From assembly GCA_041651295.1 (NCBI GenBank), contig JBAZJN010000014.1:1-28188 (forward strand): 28,188 bases of DNA, in the 5' to 3' direction. Shown here one piece after another: positions 7,806-15,350 of this stretch. Positions within the stretch are counted from its first letter, which is position 1; each line of letters opens with the position of its first letter. The notes beneath the pieces are model-generated. The model made no database searches. It was given only the letters and a program-made list of their open reading frames with translations, and had not been told where the DNA came from. Source of the stretch: JBAZJN01 sp041651295 (GTDB taxonomy: Bacteria; Patescibacteriota; UBA1384; XYA2-FULL-43-10; CAINNR01). The position numbers and the translations under genes are program-made.

Positions 7806-9179
7806 ATGAAGATCGAGCGGTTAAGGGGCAAAAAGATTGCGCTTCTTGGGTTTGGTGTTGAAAACATTTCATTGGCCAAATTTTTGTTGAAACAAAAAAT
7901 TGATTTTGTTGTTCTCGATAAAGCTGATATCGAAGATCTCTTAGAAGAAGCGCAGTCGATAATCAAAAATCAGAAATTGGAAGTAATATCAGGAAATGAT
8001 TATCTGTCTCACCTTGGAGATTTTGATATCGTTGTCAGGTCACCAGGAGTTAAATTTCTGACGACTGAAATTCAAAATCTGCGCAAAAAAGGCAGGGAAG
8101 TAACCTCATCTACAAAATTATTCTTTGAATTTTGTCCGGCCAGGATTATTGGTGTTACCGGGACAAAAGGAAAAGGCACAACTGCTTCACTGATAACGGA
8201 TATTTTAAAAAAGGGTTTGAAATCGAAGATCTATCTTGTGGGTAATATTGGATTGCCGTCATTCGATATCATTGAAGATGTCCGGGAAAATGATTTAGTT
8301 GTTTTTGAACTTTCCAGTTTTCAGTTACAAGATATGGAAGTTTCACCCTGGATTGCCGTAATAGTTAATTTGACCGACGATCATATGGATTATCACCAAA
8401 CTTTAGCCGAATACCGGGCAACCAAACGTAATATTTTAAAATATCAAAAACAATCAGACTTTGCGGTTTTAAATTACGATTATCCCGAATCGAAAAAATT
8501 GGAAAAATTTGTTAAAGGTCATAAATATTTCTTTTCATCCAAAGAGCAAATCAAGAATGGCTCATATGTAGATGAAAACGGCAGGGTGATTCTCTCGATT
8601 GATGGCGATAACCCTATTTGCTCTGCTTCAGAAATTAAGCTGCTTGGCCGTCACAACTTAGAAAATATTGCCGCAGCATCTCTCGTCGGTTCGATACTTA
8701 AAGTTGGGTTGGATGATATTAGAAAAGCGGTAATTGAATTCAATGGCTTGCCTCATCGACTTGAATTTATCCGTGATGTCGAAGGCATCAAATTCTACAA
8801 TGATTCGTTTTCGACAAATCCGACTCCGACAATTGCTGCAATTAATGCTTTCAGTTCACCGCTGACGATAATTTTGGGAGGTTCGGAAAAAGGAGCAGAT
8901 TTCTTAGAAATGGCGAAAGTTATTAAAGGGAGCTCGGTAAAAAATGTCCTAACTATCGGTCTTGAAGGGCCGAAGATCAAGCGAGCGTTAGAAAAAATCG
9001 ATGCCAAAGTAAATATCATTAAAGGTGGGAATAATATCAATGACATTGTTGAAAAGGCATTCAAAATAAGTGAACCTGGTGAAGTGGTTCTGTTTTCTCC
9101 AGCTTGCGCCTCGTTCGATATGTTTAAGAACTATAAAGATCGCGGTGAGAAATTTAAACAAGCGGTGAAAGATTTATGA
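7806..9179 (+). CDS. murD: MurD, UDP-MurNAc-L-Ala:D-Glu ligase
   Basis: Cytosolic ATP-dependent ligase that adds D-glutamate to UDP-MurNAc-L-alanine. An N-terminal Rossmann-like UDP-binding domain (about 1-100) is followed by the ATP loop GTKGKGTT at 119-126. The C-terminal signature SPACASFDMFKNYKDRG (about 431-447) is specific to MurD among Mur ligases. 457 residues is normal. No Shine-Dalgarno; TAGAAT at 7794-7799 ends six bases before the ATG, so this may be a leaderless start. The stop overlaps the ftsW start by four bases (ATGA), which implies coupled translation. Confidence 0.95.
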   Translation: MKIERLRGKKIALLGFGVENISLAKFLLKQKIDFVVLDKADIEDLLEEAQSIIKNQKLEVISGNDYLSHLGDFDIVVRSPGVKFLTTEIQNLRKKGREVTSSTKLFFEFCPARIIGVTGTKGKGTTASLITDILKKGLKSKIYLVGNIGLPSFDIIEDVRENDLVVFELSSFQLQDMEVSPWIAVIVNLTDDHMDYHQTLAEYRATKRNILKYQKQSDFAVLNYDYPESKKLEKFVKGHKYFFSSKEQIKNGSYVDENGRVILSIDGDNPICSASEIKLLGRHNLENIAAASLVGSILKVGLDDIRKAVIEFNGLPHRLEFIRDVEGIKFYNDSFSTNPTPTIAAINAFSSPLTIILGGSEKGADFLEMAKVIKGSSVKNVLTIGLEGPKIKRALEKIDAKVNIIKGGNNINDIVEKAFKISEPGEVVLFSPACASFDMFKNYKDRGEKFKQAVKDL

Positions 9180-10279
9180 TCGCTTCTTACAAAAAAAGGA
9201 ACCATGCCGATTATGTACTAATGATTCTGATATTTGCTGTCATTGCGTTTGGCTTAATTATGATTTATTCGGTCTCCAAATATCTTTCTTTGCAAATTAC
9301 CGATCAAGCTAGTGATAAATATTACTTGGTGCGCCAATTGGTTTCGCTTGGTATCGGAATAGTTGTCTGGGTGGCTTGCCAGGCTATAGATTATCGTTTT
9401 TGGCAGAAGCATACCGGTAAGATGCTATGGATAACTTTAATCCTCTTGGCTTCGGTTTTCATATTTCGAGCACAAAGCGGTGAAAGGTGGATTAATTTCT
9501 TCGGAGTCGGTTTTCAGCCCTCGGAGCTGGCAAAGCTATCAATGATACTTTATTTATCAGGCTGGCTTTCCGGAAGAAAGAAAGCGGAAAATGTCGATAA
9601 TCTTTTTTTGCCGTTTATAATTTTTGTTGGCACTGTATCTTTATTAATGTTGATACAGAAGGATTTGGGAACGCTGAGTGTGCTCTTAGTTATCGCGGCG
9701 GTAATCTATTTTGCCGCTGGCGCAAAACTGACAAATATTTTCATCGGCGGATCGCTCGGAGTTTTTTTGGTCTGGCTGGCAATTAAAATTGAACCGTATA
9801 GAATGCAACGGCTGACCTCATTTTTGAATCCGAATGAAGGAGCGCTTTCGTCCACCTACCAGATTAGGAATGCTTTGATAGCAATTGGATCGGGTGGCCT
9901 TTGGGGATTGGGTTTTGGGCAGAGTAAACAAAAATATTTATATCTACCGGAAGCCCAAACAGACGCGATTTTCCCAATTATCGCCGAGGAATTAGGATTT
10001 CTCCGATCATCTGTGGTAGTAATTGTTTATGCCCTGATTGCGACGAGGGGATATTCTATTGCCAGAAGGGCGCCTGACCAGTATTCCTCTCTCGTGGCCA
10101 CGGGAATTACTACTTGGATTATTTGGCAAGCTTTTGTTAACCTGGCTGCAATGATGTCTTTGATGCCGCTTACCGGAGTACCTTTGCCATTTATCAGTTA
10201 TGGAGGCACTTCCCTTATTGCATTTTTAGCTGCTGTTGGTATACTGCTTAATATCTCTAAACAGGTGGAAAGACAATGA
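9176..10279 (+). CDS. ftsW: FtsW, SEDS-family septal glycan polymerase
   Basis: Polytopic SEDS protein (about ten TM helices) that polymerises lipid II at the septum together with the class B PBP encoded upstream. Family landmarks: GERWINFFGVGFQPSELAK, QKDLGTLSVLL, QTDAIFPIIAEELGF (the D of TDAIF is the conserved SEDS catalytic-region aspartate) and PLPFISYGGTSL near the C-terminus. 367 residues fits. RodA is the alternative, but the position between murD and murG points to FtsW. It overlaps murD and murG by ATGA on both sides. Confidence 0.93.
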   Translation: MIASYKKRNHADYVLMILIFAVIAFGLIMIYSVSKYLSLQITDQASDKYYLVRQLVSLGIGIVVWVACQAIDYRFWQKHTGKMLWITLILLASVFIFRAQSGERWINFFGVGFQPSELAKLSMILYLSGWLSGRKKAENVDNLFLPFIIFVGTVSLLMLIQKDLGTLSVLLVIAAVIYFAAGAKLTNIFIGGSLGVFLVWLAIKIEPYRMQRLTSFLNPNEGALSSTYQIRNALIAIGSGGLWGLGFGQSKQKYLYLPEAQTDAIFPIIAEELGFLRSSVVVIVYALIATRGYSIARRAPDQYSSLVATGITTWIIWQAFVNLAAMMSLMPLTGVPLPFISYGGTSLIAFLAAVGILLNISKQVERQ

Positions 10280-11370
10280 AAAGAAAGACAATTTTCTTAG
10301 TCGGTGCCGATACCGGCGGTCACGTCGTCCCTGTTTTTGCTTTGGCAAAAGATTTGGAGAATCATGGTTGCAGAGTTTTCGTACTGGGCGTTGGCACACA
10401 AATCGAAAAGAAATTCTACAATAAATTGAAAAAAACAACATATTTGAAACTTCTTGCAGGAAAATTGAGACCGGGGAAAGTTTTACAAAATGCCTATTCG
10501 CTGTTGTTGTCGGCGCTTGGGTTTTTCCAGTCTCTAGCATTAATCATAATAAATCGGCCATCGGTAGTATTTTTAAAAGGGAATTACGCAACCATTCCAA
10601 TGGCTTATGCTGCCAAATTGTTACTTGTTCCAATCGTGATACATGAGTCAGACGCAATCATCGGTAAAAGCAATAGAACAATTTCTGCTTTTGCAAAAAC
10701 AGTATTTGTCTCTTATCCAGTTGAAACATACAAAAACCAGAATAAATTAATATACAGCGGGCTCATAATGCGTGATGATTTTGATAAAGATCTTAAAAAC
10801 CCGCTTCAATATTTTAATTTGGATCCCAACAGAAAAACAATTTTGATATTGGGCGGAAGCTTAGGTGCTCACTCAATAAATCAAGCCGTTTTCAAAACAA
10901 TAAATCAACTTTCAGAAAGTTATCAAGTTATTCATCAAACCGGGTCGGAGGATTTTGTCCAAGCGAAAGAAATAAAAAATCAGCTTGATAAAGATCGACA
11001 AAAATATTACATGCCCGTGGATTTTCTTGAAGATAATCTTTTCGATGCGCTTAAACGTTCCGATCTTGTCATATCAAGGTCCGGTTCGATGGTAATGGAA
11101 TTGGCAGCTTTGAATAAACCCGTGATTCTGATACCATATCCCTACGCCGCCGCGGATCACCAAACTGCCAATGCAAAGTTTTTTGAGGACAAGGGTGCCG
11201 CGGTCGTTATCGACGGAAAGAACATCTCCCCGACCACTTTTTATTCGGAAATCACAAAGACAATAACTAATCCGAACAAATTAAAAGCCCTTGCCGGTAA
11301 TATGCATGGATCGATCAGACTAAATGGTCGGGAGTTGGTGGTTAATAAATTACTAGAATATTTAAAATAA
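10276..11370 (+). CDS. murG: MurG, lipid II-forming GlcNAc transferase
   Basis: Peripheral membrane GT-B (GT28) enzyme that transfers GlcNAc from UDP-GlcNAc to lipid I. The N-terminal glycine-rich loop reads GADTGGHVVP (canonical GGTGGH), followed by HESDAIIGKSN (canonical HEQN..G), LGGSLGAHSIN in the C-terminal domain, and the donor-binding SRSGSMVMEL and PYPYAAADHQ..NA segments. The changes from canonical residues are conservative in character. 364 residues is normal. Four-base overlap with ftsW. Confidence 0.93.
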   Translation: MKRKTIFLVGADTGGHVVPVFALAKDLENHGCRVFVLGVGTQIEKKFYNKLKKTTYLKLLAGKLRPGKVLQNAYSLLLSALGFFQSLALIIINRPSVVFLKGNYATIPMAYAAKLLLVPIVIHESDAIIGKSNRTISAFAKTVFVSYPVETYKNQNKLIYSGLIMRDDFDKDLKNPLQYFNLDPNRKTILILGGSLGAHSINQAVFKTINQLSESYQVIHQTGSEDFVQAKEIKNQLDKDRQKYYMPVDFLEDNLFDALKRSDLVISRSGSMVMELAALNKPVILIPYPYAAADHQTANAKFFEDKGAAVVIDGKNISPTTFYSEITKTITNPNKLKALAGNMHGSIRLNGRELVVNKLLEYLK

Positions 11371-11375
11371 ATAAT

Positions 11376-12647
11376 ATGTGGTATCACTTAATCGGAATTT
11401 CCGGTGTTTCTATGCGAGCAATTGCTCAAATTCTGGAACATCAGGGGAACAAAGTAACAGGTTCGGATTTAAAATTGTCAGGGCATAGCGCCGAGAATAT
11501 TGTTGATGGTATAGATATCGTAGTCTATACTTCGGCAGTAACTCCGGAATCAGCTGGTTGGGTTGAAATTGAAGCTGCCAAAAAGAAGGGGAAAAAGCTA
11601 GTAAAACGTGGAAAAATGCTGGCTGAAATAGTAAAGGATTACAAAGTAATAGCAATCTCGGGGACTCACGGTAAAACGACGACTACCTCAATGATCGGAT
11701 TAACGTTAGTAAAAGCCGGTCTTGATCCTTTAGTTATTGTCGGCGAAGAGGTAAAAGATTTAGGTGGGACCGTCCGCTTTGGCAAAGGAGAGTGGGCAGT
11801 AATTGAGGCTTGCGAATACGATAGAAATTTTCTATATTTTGAGCCGACTATTACGGTAATTACGAATATTGAGGAGGAACATCTTGATCATTACCCTGGG
11901 GGTTTGCCCGATTTGGAGGAGACTTTTGCTCAATTTGCTTCGCAAACTAAGGCCGGCGGCAGTGTAATAATCTGTGGCGACGATAAAAATACTGTCGATG
12001 CGAGCAAAATGATCTCGAATGATGGGATAAAAATAATTACTTATGGACTTGATAAAGATAATCAAGAAAATAACTTGCCATTTGAATTAGCTATTCCCGG
12101 CGATCACAATCGGAGAAATGTTCTAGCAGCTATCAGCGTTGCTAGAGTTTTGGGCATAGATGCTTCAGTTGTTGAATCGGCAGTATCAAATTTTCGCGGA
12201 GCTCATCGCAGATTCGAAGTTAAGGGAGAAAGAAAAGGAGTGACCGTCATTGACGATTATGGTCATCATCCAACAGAAATAGCAGCTCTCTTGGCGGGGG
12301 TAAAGGAAAAATATCCGGGCAAAAAAGTTTTAGCTATTTTTTGGCCCCATCAGTATAAAAGAACAAAAGCATTTTTGAACCGGTTTCCGGATGCGTTCAA
12401 TGACGCTGACGAGGTCATCATAAAAGAAATATTTTTTGTTCCCGGCAGAGATAAAAAATTAAAAGTTTCAGGAAATAATATTGTTGAATTAATTAATGAA
12501 ATAAGTCCCGGGAAAGCCAGTTTTTTGGACGATGATGATAAAATTGTCGAGTATTTGAATAGCAAACTTGATAAAAATTATGTCTTAGTAACAGTGGGTA
12601 TTCCTCCTGTTTATAAAATTGCTGACAAATATTTGGAGCAAAAATGA
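11376..12647 (+). CDS. murC: MurC, UDP-MurNAc:L-alanine ligase
   Basis: First Mur ligase step, adding L-alanine to UDP-MurNAc. It has an N-terminal Rossmann domain (HLIGISGVSM, TGSDL), the ATP loop GTHGKTTTT at 96-104, VIDDYGHHPTEI and IFWPHQYKRTKAF, all typical of MurC. At 423 residues it is a little short: the loop after GSDL that usually reaches T..L...G....GH is cut to DLKLSGHSAENI, a loss of roughly a dozen residues. Mpl is the alternative, but the cluster position supports MurC. It starts five bases after murG, with no clear Shine-Dalgarno. Confidence 0.93.
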   Translation: MWYHLIGISGVSMRAIAQILEHQGNKVTGSDLKLSGHSAENIVDGIDIVVYTSAVTPESAGWVEIEAAKKKGKKLVKRGKMLAEIVKDYKVIAISGTHGKTTTTSMIGLTLVKAGLDPLVIVGEEVKDLGGTVRFGKGEWAVIEACEYDRNFLYFEPTITVITNIEEEHLDHYPGGLPDLEETFAQFASQTKAGGSVIICGDDKNTVDASKMISNDGIKIITYGLDKDNQENNLPFELAIPGDHNRRNVLAAISVARVLGIDASVVESAVSNFRGAHRRFEVKGERKGVTVIDDYGHHPTEIAALLAGVKEKYPGKKVLAIFWPHQYKRTKAFLNRFPDAFNDADEVIIKEIFFVPGRDKKLKVSGNNIVELINEISPGKASFLDDDDKIVEYLNSKLDKNYVLVTVGIPPVYKIADKYLEQK

Positions 12648-13594
12648 TTAACACTGAGGAATTGAAAGAAAAATTTAGCGATAGGCTTGAGGAAAATGTT
12701 CTACTGCGTGACTTTACCAGCATAGGAGTTGGCGGAGTTGCCGATTATTTTTGTCGTGTTAGCCAGGTAGATGAAATGGTGCAGCTAGTGTCATATTTGG
12801 TAAAAAATGAAGTTCCTTATTTTATTCTGGGTGGTGGATATAATTTGGTTTTTTCTGATCTGGGTTTCCCGGGATTTGTGATAAAAAATGAAATTAAAGA
12901 CATTGTTTTTTCCGCCGATAGTGCAGAAGTTATTGTTGGTTCGGGCGTCGATATCTCGCGGTTGTTAATGGATGCTGCTTCGCGCGATCTTGGTGGTCTT
13001 GAATTTCTGTTTGGCATTCCGGGCACCATCGGTGGCGCGGTTTATGGCAACGCGGGTGCGTTTGGTCGCTCTATTGGCGACTTTATTAAATCTGTGACAT
13101 TATTAATCCCCAGCGAAGGGGGAAAAGGTCCAAAAATTGTTCGGCATACTCAAAAATGGTTAGATTTTGATAATCGATCTTCTCATCTGAAAGAATATAC
13201 CAAAACTCATCCGATGAATCCGAAGCCGGTCATTCTTTCAGTAAAGTTACAACTTTGTCAAAGCAAGAAAGATATTATTTTACGGAAAATGCAGGAGAAT
13301 TTGAAAGTCAAAAAAAACTCCCAGCCGATATCATTAAAAAGTGCGGGTTGTTTTTTCAAGAATACGGGAACTCAAAAGGAACAGTCAGCCGGATTCTTAT
13401 TGGACAAAAGCGGAGCTAAAAAATTTCATGTCGGTGGCGCCAGTGTGTCCAAACTGCATGCAAACTTTCTCATCAATTCAAATAAGGCAACGGCGGAGGA
13501 TATAAGAAGACTGGCGGGTAAGATGAAGGAAGCCGTCAGAGCGGAATTCCGGGTTAATCTAGACGAAGAAATTGAATACGTCGGGAGATGGTAA
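12644..13594 (+). CDS. murB: MurB, UDP-N-acetylenolpyruvoylglucosamine reductase
   Basis: FAD- and NADPH-dependent reductase forming UDP-MurNAc. An FAD-binding PCMH-type domain shows ILGGGYNLVFSD (61-72) and GLEFLFGIPGTIGGAVYGNAGAFG (118-141); the C-terminal MurB domain ends LDEEIEYVG. The proton-donor position that is Ser in E. coli and S. aureus MurB is Cys here (C236 in SAGCFFKN). Type II by the absence of the extra E. coli loop. The YR.S motif reads FDNRSS. The start overlaps the murC stop (ATGA). The Ser-to-Cys change is conservative, so activity is expected. Confidence 0.93.
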   Translation: MINTEELKEKFSDRLEENVLLRDFTSIGVGGVADYFCRVSQVDEMVQLVSYLVKNEVPYFILGGGYNLVFSDLGFPGFVIKNEIKDIVFSADSAEVIVGSGVDISRLLMDAASRDLGGLEFLFGIPGTIGGAVYGNAGAFGRSIGDFIKSVTLLIPSEGGKGPKIVRHTQKWLDFDNRSSHLKEYTKTHPMNPKPVILSVKLQLCQSKKDIILRKMQENLKVKKNSQPISLKSAGCFFKNTGTQKEQSAGFLLDKSGAKKFHVGGASVSKLHANFLINSNKATAEDIRRLAGKMKEAVRAEFRVNLDEEIEYVGRW

Positions 13595-13596
13595 AA

Positions 13597-13683
13597 TCTC
13601 CTACTAAATTACGAAAAATTTCACCAACTTACCAACCAATCGTTTTGTTAGTAAGTTAGTTGAGTTAGTAAGTTCGTAGGAGA
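13597..13683. repeat. Imperfect palindrome with repeated GTTAGTAAGTT words
   Basis: TCTCCTAC (13597-13604) and GTAGGAGA (13676-13683) close an 87-base inverted structure. Within it GTTAGTAAGTT occurs twice (13647-13657 and 13664-13674), and a near-inverse copy AACTTACCAAC lies at 13627-13637. It fills the murB-ftsQ gap and could fold in the transcript. Confidence 0.55.
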
Positions 13684-13695
13684 CAGGAGGGATTT

Positions 13696-14514
13696 ATGAG
13701 GATTTCGGAGAAATATTCCTATTCAAAATATCGGAATAAAGATTCGCGCCCGACTGGTAGCGGAAAAGTTTTTGTAGCCGATAAAATAAAATATGATTTT
13801 AACCCGATAATTAACTTACCGATAAAATTTTGGGGCAATCTGCTTATCTTGTTGATTTTGCTCTCTCTGGGCTGGCTGCTGTTTTGTTCTCGGTATTTTT
13901 CTGTTAATGAAGTTATTGTCGAGGGGAATAACCTGGTTTCAAAAGAAGATATTGCCGGCGCCGCAGGGCAAGGCGATAATATATTCAGATACAATGTAGA
14001 TCAGACTAAGAATAAAATTATTTCCCAATTTCCCATTGTTGAAGACGTCGAAATTTATCGTGGCATACCTAACGCTCTAAAAATTGTAGTTTTGGAACGC
14101 AAGCCGGTATTGATTTGGCAAGCGGCAGAAAATTATTACTTAATGGATGAACTCGGTTTTATCGACAAACAAATAACAGCGGTGGATTATACTGAGTTTT
14201 TACATGTCTCAGACCACAAAAATATGAAAGTCATCGTAGGAGGTAGGGTTGTATCTCCTGAATTTGTCTCGTTTATCAAAGAGGTATCAGGAAAATTTTT
14301 TGATAAAACAAATTCTAAAGTTACCGGCTATTATGTTGAGGAAACAACGCTGGATTTATACGTTCTGACAGATTCGGGATTTTATGTTAAATTTGATACA
14401 ACAAGAAACGTCGATAAACAATTGGAAGATTTAAAAAATATTATCGTTGCCTTTCGTCCGAATATCCATGAGTATATTGACGTTCGGATCAATGGCTGGG
14501 TATATTATAAATAA
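13696..14514 (+). CDS. ftsQ: FtsQ/DivIB-type division protein
   Basis: Bitopic division protein that bridges FtsL/FtsB to the septal machinery. A basic cytoplasmic tail of about 45 residues, one TM helix (about 46-66), a POTRA domain beginning VNEVIVEGNNLVSKEDI (about 69-138) and the FtsQ beta domain follow. 272 residues is normal. AGGAGG at 13686-13691 gives a well-placed ribosome site. Last recognisable division gene of the cluster; ftsA and ftsZ, which usually follow, are not here. Confidence 0.9.
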   Translation: MRISEKYSYSKYRNKDSRPTGSGKVFVADKIKYDFNPIINLPIKFWGNLLILLILLSLGWLLFCSRYFSVNEVIVEGNNLVSKEDIAGAAGQGDNIFRYNVDQTKNKIISQFPIVEDVEIYRGIPNALKIVVLERKPVLIWQAAENYYLMDELGFIDKQITAVDYTEFLHVSDHKNMKVIVGGRVVSPEFVSFIKEVSGKFFDKTNSKVTGYYVEETTLDLYVLTDSGFYVKFDTTRNVDKQLEDLKNIIVAFRPNIHEYIDVRINGWVYYK

Positions 14515-14528
14515 AAAATGGAGGAAGT

Positions 14529-14873
14529 ATGATAATGGGTGCAGAAGTCGAGCAACCGCCTGAGAGAAAACTCGGACGGCATACAGCCGAACAAGTTAGG
14601 GCTGTATCTTCAGCGGGACACTTTTTACATGGATATGCAAAAGCTGAAGATGCCGAAGATCATATCAGTAAGATTGATCATTTACTGGGTGTTCTGGTTG
14701 ACGAAGTCGAAGAGTATCGTCAAGACGATGCATCGGTCCTACGGAGAGCAATACTGGATCATTTCCAAGGTCGTAGAGGCAAAGAATTGACATTTGAAAT
14801 GGAACAAGAGGCAAATGGCCTTATCAGCGAGCTGACCGAACTTGCATCTGACTCAGTTCTTGATACCGCTTAA
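14529..14873 (+). CDS. Small acidic helical protein of unknown function
   Basis: 114 residues, soluble, rich in Glu, Asp and Ala, with no TM helix or signal. Mostly predicted helix with a central segment of His/Asp-rich heptads (DHISKIDHLLGVLVDEVEEY). I do not recognise a family. It is likely real: GGAGG at 14520-14524 is well placed, it follows ftsQ by 14 bases, and a strong terminator follows its stop. It is probably the last gene of the dcw transcript. An ATG at 14535 is a second possible start. Confidence 0.7.
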   Translation: MIMGAEVEQPPERKLGRHTAEQVRAVSSAGHFLHGYAKAEDAEDHISKIDHLLGVLVDEVEEYRQDDASVLRRAILDHFQGRRGKELTFEMEQEANGLISELTELASDSVLDTA

Positions 14874-14878
14874 GTTAT

Positions 14879-14914
14879 AAAAAATACTCCAAGAATTACC
14901 CGGGAGTATTTTTT
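14879..14914. terminator. Bidirectional terminator
   Basis: AAAAAATACTCC (14879-14890) and GGAGTATTTTTT (14903-14914) are perfectly complementary with a 12-base loop. The A-run and T-run at the two ends let it work on both strands, between the convergent dcw end and the minus-strand gene at 14923. Confidence 0.85.
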
Positions 14915-14922
14915 GAATTAGA

Positions 14923-15291
14923 TTATTCCAAAGGTTTTTTGACGACCTCTTTTGCCTCTTCAATACCTTTTTGTGCTGCGGCTGAAGCATCTTCCATGCC
15001 TTCTTTCCCGATGTTCGAAACCGCTCCGGTTGCTTTGGTTGCCACTTCTTCAACTGCGTCTTCGGTTGTCTTTCCTGACTCCTCCAGGGCTTTAACGGAG
15101 CCAACAAAAACATCCTTAACGCCGGTTGTTACGTCTCCGACTCCCTCGGCACCGAGCTCGATTATCGCTCCGAAAATCTCACCGATGTCAGTAGCGCCTT
15201 CTTTTACTAAGTCTGTCGCCGTACCCATGACATCTTTAGCAACATCACCTGTGCCTTCGATAGCACCCTTAAGTAGATCTTTGACCTGCAT
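14923..15291 (-). CDS. Small amphipathic-helix protein of unknown function
   Basis: 122 residues built almost wholly of Ala, Glu, Lys, Gly, Val and Thr, with no Trp, Tyr, Cys or His. No TM helix is obvious. Repeating short units such as VAKDVMGTATDLVKEGATDIG suggest long amphipathic helices, as in LEA-like or YtxH-like stress and membrane-surface proteins; that similarity is one of composition only. AGAGGAG sits about six bases before the ATG, so the frame is believable. It is divergent from recJ and shares a symmetric promoter with it. Confidence 0.65.
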   Translation of the reverse strand: MQVKDLLKGAIEGTGDVAKDVMGTATDLVKEGATDIGEIFGAIIELGAEGVGDVTTGVKDVFVGSVKALEESGKTTEDAVEEVATKATGAVSNIGKEGMEDASAAAQKGIEEAKEVVKKPLE

Positions 15292-15326
15292 TTTCGCTCC
15301 TCTTATTATTTTGATAATACCTAATA

Positions 15327-15344
15327 ATTATAGCATGTTATAAT
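15327..15344. promoter_or_regulatory. Symmetric divergent promoter between the minus-strand gene and recJ
   Basis: ATTATAGCATGTTATAAT. Read forward it gives the extended -10 TGTTATAAT (15336-15344) six bases before recJ. Read in reverse it gives TGCTATAAT (15327-15335), followed by a leader of about 30 bases with AGAGGAG before the minus-strand ATG. The two TG elements are the two strands of one central CATG. No good -35 is seen for either, which fits extended -10 promoters. Confidence 0.6.
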
Positions 15345-15350
15345 TAACAC

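Noticed and set aside
13627..13674. GTTAGTAAGTT copies as a CRISPR array
   Set aside because: Only 11 bases long, two direct copies and one inverse, with no spacers of constant length.
14939..15343. 134-residue plus-strand frame opposite the 122-residue gene
   Set aside because: It is a Ser/Thr/Pro-rich mirror of the minus-strand gene, has no ribosome site, and the minus frame has AGAGGAG at the right distance.
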